DNA of 28,424 bases, taken from contig JBDSEG010000189.1 in NCBI GenBank assembly GCA_039920165.1, positions 1 to 28,424 on the forward strand, in the 5' to 3' direction. Position numbers and translations under genes: made by a program. Under the pieces are notes generated by a model that worked only from the letters and a program-made list of their open reading frames with translations, searched no databases and was not told the origin of the DNA. Below, piece after piece: positions 23,582-28,424 of the stretch; within the stretch, counting starts at the first letter, position 1; each line of letters begins with the position of its first letter. The DNA is from JBDSEG01 sp039920165 (GTDB taxonomy: Bacteria; Pseudomonadota; Gammaproteobacteria; Burkholderiales; Burkholderiaceae_C).

Positions 23582-25092
23582 GCGAGCTCAGCCGGCTTGC
23601 GCACATAGCCGTACGCCAGGTTCGTGCGGCCGGCGCCGTGCTGTTCGTAGATCGCCTTGTATTCCGCCAGCGTGTCGGCGGCAATCTCGGCGGCGCGACG
23701 CGGTGCCGGGACGTTGTACAGGCGCGCGTTGTTCGCTCCGAAGACAGCGCTCTTGACCGGCCCGTCGGCCGCGCCGAGCGGCGCATAGCCGTACTGCTTC
23801 TGCAGCGCCTCGGGAATCTCGAGCCGGCGCAGCGCCTCGATCTGCCACTGCGGCGAGCCGGTCCAGATCGCGTCGGTGCCCCAGCACACATGGTCGGCGC
23901 CGAGCCCCTTGATGAGCTGACCCATCATGACCGCGGCCAGGCGCGGCTCGGCCATCGTGCTCTGCGCAAAGAGCTGCCCGACATCGGCATAGACGTTCGT
24001 CACACCGTGCTGCGCGGGAATCTCGGCCAGGTCGGTGACCCAGTCGATGCGTCCCGTACGTTCGAACTGGGCCCAGCCCTCCTCGGCGGCGCGGGCGCCG
24101 CCGCCGTAGCTGTAGCCGCCGTGGTAGATGATGAAGTTCAGTTGCGGCCAGTCCTTGGCCGCCTTCGCCACATCGCGCACGTCGGCATACGCGGTGAGGT
24201 TCGGAAACTCGCGCTGCACCGAGGCCGGAAAGAGCCCCTTGTGGATGCAGACGTTCTTCAGGCCGGCTTTCAGGAATTTTGCGTACGCGGGGTAGACGAG
24301 CTTCTCGTCGTCCAGGTGCCACGGGTGTCGCGACAGCTGCTTGTTGGTGTTGTCGCCGACCGTGTAGCCCTTCATCGAGTCGGGCCTGAGGATCTCGATA
24401 TCGCGGTCGATCGCATCGAGCCAGCCGTCGTAGCCTGGCGTGAAGATCGCATGGCTGTACATGCGCTTCGTGCCGGCAATGGCGTTGACCTGCGCGCGCG
24501 CATCGGCCTTCATCTTGTTGGTGAGAAACCAGTCTTCCGGCAGCTCGGACGGCGCGCCGCTGATGCACGCGATCTTGGTATCCGAGTCGAGGTAGATCTC
24601 CTTGATGTAGTTCTGGAACATCAGGTCGTCGATCGTCTGCTCCTTGTCCTTCAGGCCCGGATTCCAGCCCGCCTTGCCGACCGCATTGCGCTGCGCGACG
24701 AAGGTCTTGATGCGCGTTCCCGGGCGCAGGAAATGGGTGTGCATGTCCATGATGAACTGGCCCGCGAGCGCCCCCGCGCGCTCGTTCGCCTGCTCGGGCG
24801 TGGCGGCTTCGGCGCGGGTCACGCCGAACAGGTCGCCGAAGGTCTGGTTGAGCGCCAGGAAAGCCGCCGCCATGCCGGCCGGGGTCTGAAAGAAGCGCCG
24901 GCGCGACAGTCCTTGCTTCTTCGCGAGCTCGCTGCCGAGCTGCTTGACGCGGGCCTCGAATTCCCTTTGCCGCGGCGACTGCGCGGCCGGCATGAATTCA
25001 TCCGACGAAATCGGGCAGACCGGAATCGGCGAAGGGAAGATCGACTCGGCGGTATCGAGCTGGGCCTGTTCGGCGGGGCTGAGCCAGGTCAT
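23578..25092 (-). CDS. Amidohydrolase-family metal-dependent hydrolase/decarboxylase with internal twin-arginine motif
   Basis: 504 aa from ATG 25092 (AAAGAGG upstream). The TIM-barrel part shows MDMHTHF (His118, His120), NFIIYHGGYSYG, WVTDLAEIPAQHGVTNVYAD and HVCWGTDAIW, the metal-site layout of the ACMSD-like amidohydrolase_2 group. Before it, residues 63-68 read SRRRFF, followed by a hydrophobic PAGMAAAFLALNQTFG and AEAA, which is a Tat signal architecture but begins after a 62-residue polar extension. The Met34 alternative start has no ribosome binding site, and the 24-bp spacing to the upstream gene favours 25092. I recall related proteins with the same long leader. Third gene of the minus-strand operon. 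Substrate unknown. Confidence 0.87.
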   Translation of the reverse strand: MTWLSPAEQAQLDTAESIFPSPIPVCPISSDEFMPAAQSPRQREFEARVKQLGSELAKKQGLSRRRFFQTPAGMAAAFLALNQTFGDLFGVTRAEAATPEQANERAGALAGQFIMDMHTHFLRPGTRIKTFVAQRNAVGKAGWNPGLKDKEQTIDDLMFQNYIKEIYLDSDTKIACISGAPSELPEDWFLTNKMKADARAQVNAIAGTKRMYSHAIFTPGYDGWLDAIDRDIEILRPDSMKGYTVGDNTNKQLSRHPWHLDDEKLVYPAYAKFLKAGLKNVCIHKGLFPASVQREFPNLTAYADVRDVAKAAKDWPQLNFIIYHGGYSYGGGARAAEEGWAQFERTGRIDWVTDLAEIPAQHGVTNVYADVGQLFAQSTMAEPRLAAVMMGQLIKGLGADHVCWGTDAIWTGSPQWQIEALRRLEIPEALQKQYGYAPLGAADGPVKSAVFGANNARLYNVPAPRRAAEIAADTLAEYKAIYEQHGAGRTNLAYGYVRKPAELA

Positions 25093-25116
25093 GGAGCCTC
25101 TTTCAAATGATGATCG

Positions 25117-26829
25117 TCAGACTTGCTTGTCGGCGCCGAAATCGTCCTCGACATATTCGGCCGCGAGACGCTCGCCCGAGGCGCGCTGGCGTGCCTCCTG
25201 GTCGCGCAACTGGTTGCGGCGGATCTTGCCGGAGATGGTCTTGGGCAACTCGGCGACGAACTCGATCCGGCGCACCCGCTTGTAGGGCGCGAGGCGTTCG
25301 CGCGCGAAGCGCAACACCTCGGCCGCGAGTTCGGGTCCGGCCTGGGCGCCCGGCGCCAGCAGGATGAAGGCCTTGGGAACGGCCAGTCGCAGCGGATCGG
25401 GGCTCGGCACCACCGCGACCTCGGCAATCGCGGGGTGCTCGATCAGCGCGCTTTCGAGTTCGAAGGGGCTGATGCGGTAGTCCGACGCCTTGAACACGTC
25501 GTCGGCGCGGCCGATGAAGGTGATATAGCCGTCGGCATCGCGCGATGCGACGTCGCCCGTGTGGTACAGGCCGTCGCGCATCGCCTCGGCGGTCTTCTCG
25601 GCGCTGTCCTCGTAGCCGGCCATCAGGCCGACCGGGCGCTGCGCGAGATCGATGCAGACCTCGCCTTCGTCGGCCGGCTTGCCGTCGGGGTCGATCAGCA
25701 CGATCGTGTAGCCGGGCAATGGCCGGCCCATCGAACCGGGCTTGAGCGGCTGGCCGGGCGGGTTGCCGATCTGCGCTGTGGTCTCGGTCTGGCCATAGCC
25801 GTCGCGCAGGGTCAGACCCCAGGCGGCGCGCACCCGCTCGATCACCTCGGGGTTGAGCGGCTCGCCGGCGCCGATCACTTCGCGCAGTTTCAGCCGGCCG
25901 CGCCACGCGGCGAGGTCTTCCTGGATCAGCATGCGCCAGACCGTGGGCGGGGCGCACAGGCTCGTCACCCCGTGGCGCGCCAGCGCGGCCAGAAGCACCG
26001 GCGCATTGAAGCGCGCGCTGTTGTGGATGAAGACGCAGGCCCCGGCGATCCACGGCGCGAAGAAGCAGCTCCACGCATGCTTGCCCCAGCCCGGCGACGA
26101 GATGTTGAGGTGCACGTCGCCGGGTCGCAGGCCGAGCCAGTACAACGTCGACAGATGGCCGACCGGGTAGCTCTGGTGGGTGTGCAGCACGAGCTTGGGC
26201 TTGGCCGTCGTCCCCGACGTGAAATAGAGCAGCAGCGGGTCGGTGGCCTTGGTCGGCGCATCAGGGGCGAAGGCCGTCGCCGCATCCTGGCTCGCCTCGA
26301 AGCGCTGCCAGCCCGCTGGCAACGCATCGGCCGGCGCGCCGACGACGATGCGCGTGTAGTCGCCCGGCAGCGGATCGAACTTCGCCGTCTGCGCCGCGCC
26401 GACCACGACATGGCGCACCGCGCCGCGCTCGAAACGGTCGCGCAGATCGTCGGTGGTGAGCAGCCCGGTCGCCGGCACCAGCACGGCGCCGAGCTTGATC
26501 GCGCCGAGCATCGCCTCCCACAGCGCGAGTTCGTTGCCCAGCATCAGCAGAACGCGGTCGAAGCGCCGCACCCCGAGGCTGCGCAGATGGTTGGCGACCT
26601 GCGCCGAGCGCACCGACAGCTCGCGAAACGAGCGCCGGACTTCGCTGCCGTCCTCGCCCACGATCCACAGCGCCGACGCATCGCTGTCGCGCATCGAATC
26701 GAAGTGATCGAGCGCGAAATTGAACTCGGCCAGCTGCGGCCAGCGGAACTGCGCGACCGCCGCCGCTTGATCGGTGCGCAGGCGCAGCAGCAGATCGCGC
26801 GCGGCGTGGAATTCGGCAAGCGACCCCAT
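25117..26829 (-). CDS. AMP-forming acyl/aryl-CoA ligase (benzoate/2-aminobenzoate-CoA ligase-like)
   Basis: Activates a carboxylic acid to its CoA thioester through an acyl-AMP. 570 aa from ATG 26829, preceded by GGGAGAAT. ANL motifs in order: LYFTSGTTAKPKLVLHTH (P-loop), PGWGKHAWSCFFAPW, VIGAGEPLN, DGYGQTET, YHTGDVASRDADGYITFIGR, DDVFKASDYRISPFELE, and the C-terminal catalytic PKTISGKIRR with its Lys. The set resembles medium-chain and aromatic-acid CoA ligases; which acid is used cannot be told. It lies 10 bp after the SnoaL-like gene and 24 bp before the amidohydrolase, suggesting the three proteins work in one pathway. Confidence 0.92.
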   Translation of the reverse strand: MGSLAEFHAARDLLLRLRTDQAAAVAQFRWPQLAEFNFALDHFDSMRDSDASALWIVGEDGSEVRRSFRELSVRSAQVANHLRSLGVRRFDRVLLMLGNELALWEAMLGAIKLGAVLVPATGLLTTDDLRDRFERGAVRHVVVGAAQTAKFDPLPGDYTRIVVGAPADALPAGWQRFEASQDAATAFAPDAPTKATDPLLLYFTSGTTAKPKLVLHTHQSYPVGHLSTLYWLGLRPGDVHLNISSPGWGKHAWSCFFAPWIAGACVFIHNSARFNAPVLLAALARHGVTSLCAPPTVWRMLIQEDLAAWRGRLKLREVIGAGEPLNPEVIERVRAAWGLTLRDGYGQTETTAQIGNPPGQPLKPGSMGRPLPGYTIVLIDPDGKPADEGEVCIDLAQRPVGLMAGYEDSAEKTAEAMRDGLYHTGDVASRDADGYITFIGRADDVFKASDYRISPFELESALIEHPAIAEVAVVPSPDPLRLAVPKAFILLAPGAQAGPELAAEVLRFARERLAPYKRVRRIEFVAELPKTISGKIRRNQLRDQEARQRASGERLAAEYVEDDFGADKQV

Positions 26830-26839
26830 CGATTCTCCC

Positions 26840-27331
26840 TCAGGGTTGGCGTGACATGAAGGCGGCCAGGTTGCCGGCCGCCTTCGTGCGAACCTGGTTG
26901 CGCAGAAGGGGTGACCAGCCGAGCAGCGTGCCCGGAACGCCGAGCGCCTGGCGCGACCAGCGCCAAAAATCGAAATGATCGGTGTGGCGCGCGATCAGCC
27001 CGTCGCGAAAGACGAATTGCGCATCGATGATGTTGTGAACCATCTTGCCGGTGGCGCCGAAGCGGTAGTGCGCCTCCCAGTGGGCCCGCCCGGTCGAGCC
27101 ATCGGCCGAGATGTCGCCGAGCTTGAGCTTCCACACGTCGCGCCCCTTCTCGCGCGTGGCGGCGCACAGCATGCGCCACATGCCACCGACCTGTGCTCGC
27201 CCCTGCAGCGTGAACACCGGATCGGCAAAGCTTGCGTCCTCGGCATAGCAGGCCTGCATGGCGGCGCCGTCGAGCGCGGCAAAGGCGGCGTAGAAACGCT
27301 CGATGAGGGCGGTATTCGTCGGCGTGCTCAT
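26840..27331 (-). CDS. SnoaL-like/NTF2-fold polyketide cyclase-type protein
   Basis: 163 aa from ATG 27331 (MSTPTNTALIERFYAAFAAL). The opening helix, then MQACYAEDASFADPVF, RAQVGGMWRMLC, GRAHWEAHYRF and GKMVHNIIDAQFVFRDGLIARHTDHFDFWRW are the standard nuclear transport factor 2/SnoaL_2 pattern of small alpha+beta cone proteins. Members include ketosteroid isomerase-like enzymes and many binding proteins, so no reaction is assigned. A longer frame to 27421 adds an unlikely Arg-rich leader. First gene of the operon with the CoA ligase and amidohydrolase, divergent from dctP. Confidence 0.87.
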   Translation of the reverse strand: MSTPTNTALIERFYAAFAALDGAAMQACYAEDASFADPVFTLQGRAQVGGMWRMLCAATREKGRDVWKLKLGDISADGSTGRAHWEAHYRFGATGKMVHNIIDAQFVFRDGLIARHTDHFDFWRWSRQALGVPGTLLGWSPLLRNQVRTKAAGNLAAFMSRQP

Positions 27332-27496
27332 GAGGAAGCCCGGTAGATGGAGCGTGGCGCGGTGGCAGCGTACACGAGACGGCAGCCACCATGCAGCCGC
27401 GCGCACTGGTGTAGACCCCATCCCGCGAGCGCCGGCCGGCGGGGTCCAATACGACCGCCCCGCCCGCTGGCGATTCCACGACCTTCAGGAGACGAC
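27332..27496. promoter_or_regulatory. Divergent intergenic region between the ligase operon and dctP
   Basis: 165 bp that must hold promoters in both directions. Short inverted repeats are visible: GGTGGC 27361-27366 with GCCACC 27385-27390, and GACCCC 27414-27419 with GGGGTC 27441-27446, enclosing GCCGGCCGGC. They are short and GC-rich, so chance is likely. AGGAG (27487-27491) is the dctP ribosome binding site. Confidence 0.35.
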
Positions 27497-28424
27497 ATGA
27501 GCCGATCGACCGCCATTCTTCCGCGCGCCTATTTTCCGCGCCTTCGTGCCGTGCTCGGCGGGCTCGTGCTCTGCGCCTTCGCGGTACCGGCCGCCGCGCA
27601 GCAGGTCATCACGCTGCACGGCGCGGTGCAGTTCAACGACGACCACGCGTTCAACAAGTCGCTGCTCAAGTTCGAGGAACTGGTCAAGAAGTACTACGGC
27701 AAGCCGGTCAATTTCGTGCTTCACCGCAACAGCGAACTCGGCCTCGAGAAGGACTATTTCGCCTACATGAACCAGGGCATCTCGGTCGACTACGGAATCG
27801 TCTCGCCGGCCCACATGTCGACCTTCTCGAAGGCCGCACCCTTCATCGACGCGCCTTTCCTGTTCCGCGATCTCGCCCACTGGAACAAGGTGCTCGACGC
27901 CGACGTGCTCAAGCCGATCGCCGACGAGGTGGCGCAGAAGGCCGAGGTGATGCTGATCGGCTATGCCGGCGGCGGCACGCGCAATATCTTCGCCAACAAG
28001 CCGGTGCGCAACCTGGCCGAGATGAAGGGCCTGAAGGTTCGTGTGCAGGGCGCGCCGATCTGGAGCCGCACCTTCGCCGCGGTCGGCATGGCGCCGACCG
28101 TCATCGCCTACAACGAGGTCTACAACGCGATCCAGAACGGCGTCATCGCCGCCGGCGAGAACGAGGCCGCGGGCGTCGAGCAGATGAAGTTCTACGAGGT
28201 CGGCCCCAACCTCAACATGACCGAGCATGCGATCACGATCCGGCCGATCTGCTTCTCGGGCAAGACCTACGCCAAGCTGCCGGCCGACCTGCAGGCGGCC
28301 ATCGTCAAGGCCGGCAAGGAAGCCGGCACCTACGGTCGACAGGTCGAGTCGAGCGAGGACAGCGCCAAGCTCGAGGCGCTCGAAAAGGCCGGCAAGTTGA
28401 AGCGCATCCCGTTCACCGAGCGCG
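27497..28424 (+). CDS. dctP: TRAP transporter substrate-binding protein DctP (partial, C-terminus off the right edge)
   Basis: Periplasmic binding protein of a sodium-driven TRAP importer for C4 or other carboxylates. ATG 27497 follows AGGAG; 309 codons are open to the window end and the family is typically 320-350, so little is missing. A signal peptide is clear (AVLGGLVLCAFAVPAAAQQ). Family blocks: HRNSELGLEKDYFAYMNQGISVDYG, FIDAPFLFRDLAHW, GYAGGGTRNIFANKPV, LAEMKGLKVRVQGAPIW containing the Arg that normally pairs with the ligand carboxylate, and YNEVYNAIQNGVIAAGENE. Membrane subunits DctQ and DctM presumably follow outside the window. Confidence 0.93.
   Translation, partial: MSRSTAILPRAYFPRLRAVLGGLVLCAFAVPAAAQQVITLHGAVQFNDDHAFNKSLLKFEELVKKYYGKPVNFVLHRNSELGLEKDYFAYMNQGISVDYGIVSPAHMSTFSKAAPFIDAPFLFRDLAHWNKVLDADVLKPIADEVAQKAEVMLIGYAGGGTRNIFANKPVRNLAEMKGLKVRVQGAPIWSRTFAAVGMAPTVIAYNEVYNAIQNGVIAAGENEAAGVEQMKFYEVGPNLNMTEHAITIRPICFSGKTYAKLPADLQAAIVKAGKEAGTYGRQVESSEDSAKLEALEKAGKLKRIPFTER

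Noticed and set aside
25123..26859. Plus-strand open frame (578 codons) opposite the CoA ligase
   Set aside because: It mirrors the coding frame of a complete ANL enzyme and has no recognisable domain.
27414..27446. GACCCC/GGGGTC inverted repeat as a defined operator
   Set aside because: Only six base pairs in very GC-rich DNA, so chance is likely; kept only as a note in the intergenic entry.
1..28424. CRISPR arrays, tRNA/rRNA genes, insertion sequences or attachment sites
   Set aside because: No regularly spaced repeats, cloverleaf-like sequences, transposase motifs or flanking direct repeats were recognised on reading both strands.

Overview
The window is GC-rich (clearly above 60%) bacterial DNA. 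It looks like a betaproteobacterium of the Burkholderiales type: a contiguous minC-minD-minE cluster, Bug/TctC-type periplasmic binding proteins, a liv-type ABC system and MmgE/PrpD paralogues. No rRNA, tRNA, CRISPR array, insertion sequence or phage gene was seen, so most of the window reads as chromosomal backbone with metabolic accessory operons. Species cannot be fixed from the sequence alone.

Layout. 1-3616 (minus): a branched-chain amino acid/organic acid ABC operon in transcriptional order livG-livF-livK-livH; livH runs off the left edge and a livM is presumably beyond it. 3761-~4771 (plus): a decayed type IB DNA topoisomerase with an in-frame stop and a frameshift. 5067-5609: a glycine-zipper protein with a good terminator. 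5673-6224 (minus): a lipoprotein Cu/Zn superoxide dismutase. 6343-7776: a succinate-semialdehyde-type aldehyde dehydrogenase. 7795-9605 (minus): ATPase and permease of a FecCD/BtuCD-type importer. 9718-10212: a small membrane protein. 10293-13599: a free-standing MshEN-domain protein followed by a membrane GGDEF-EAL protein, apparently a local c-di-GMP module. 13703-15572: minCDE. 

15724-23581 (plus) is a tight eight-gene operon: TTT-family binding protein, MmgE/PrpD protein, second TTT binding protein, TctB, TctA, second MmgE/PrpD protein, an SDR-fold protein without the usual catalytic residues, and a VOC-fold protein. It converges, with overlapping stop codons, on a minus-strand operon (27331-23578) encoding a SnoaL-like protein, an acyl/aryl-CoA ligase and an amidohydrolase with an internal twin-arginine motif. 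A TRAP-type DctP gene starts divergently at 27497 and runs off the right edge.

Read together, 15.7-28.4 kb looks like a catabolic locus for one or more unknown organic acids: uptake by TTT and TRAP systems, CoA activation by the ligase, and processing by MmgE/PrpD, amidohydrolase, SDR and VOC proteins. The substrate is not identifiable from sequence. The points most worth following up are the pseudo-catalytic SDR inside the TTT/double-MmgE operon, the MshEN + GGDEF-EAL pair, the long inverted repeats between minE and the TTT operon, and the decayed topoisomerase.
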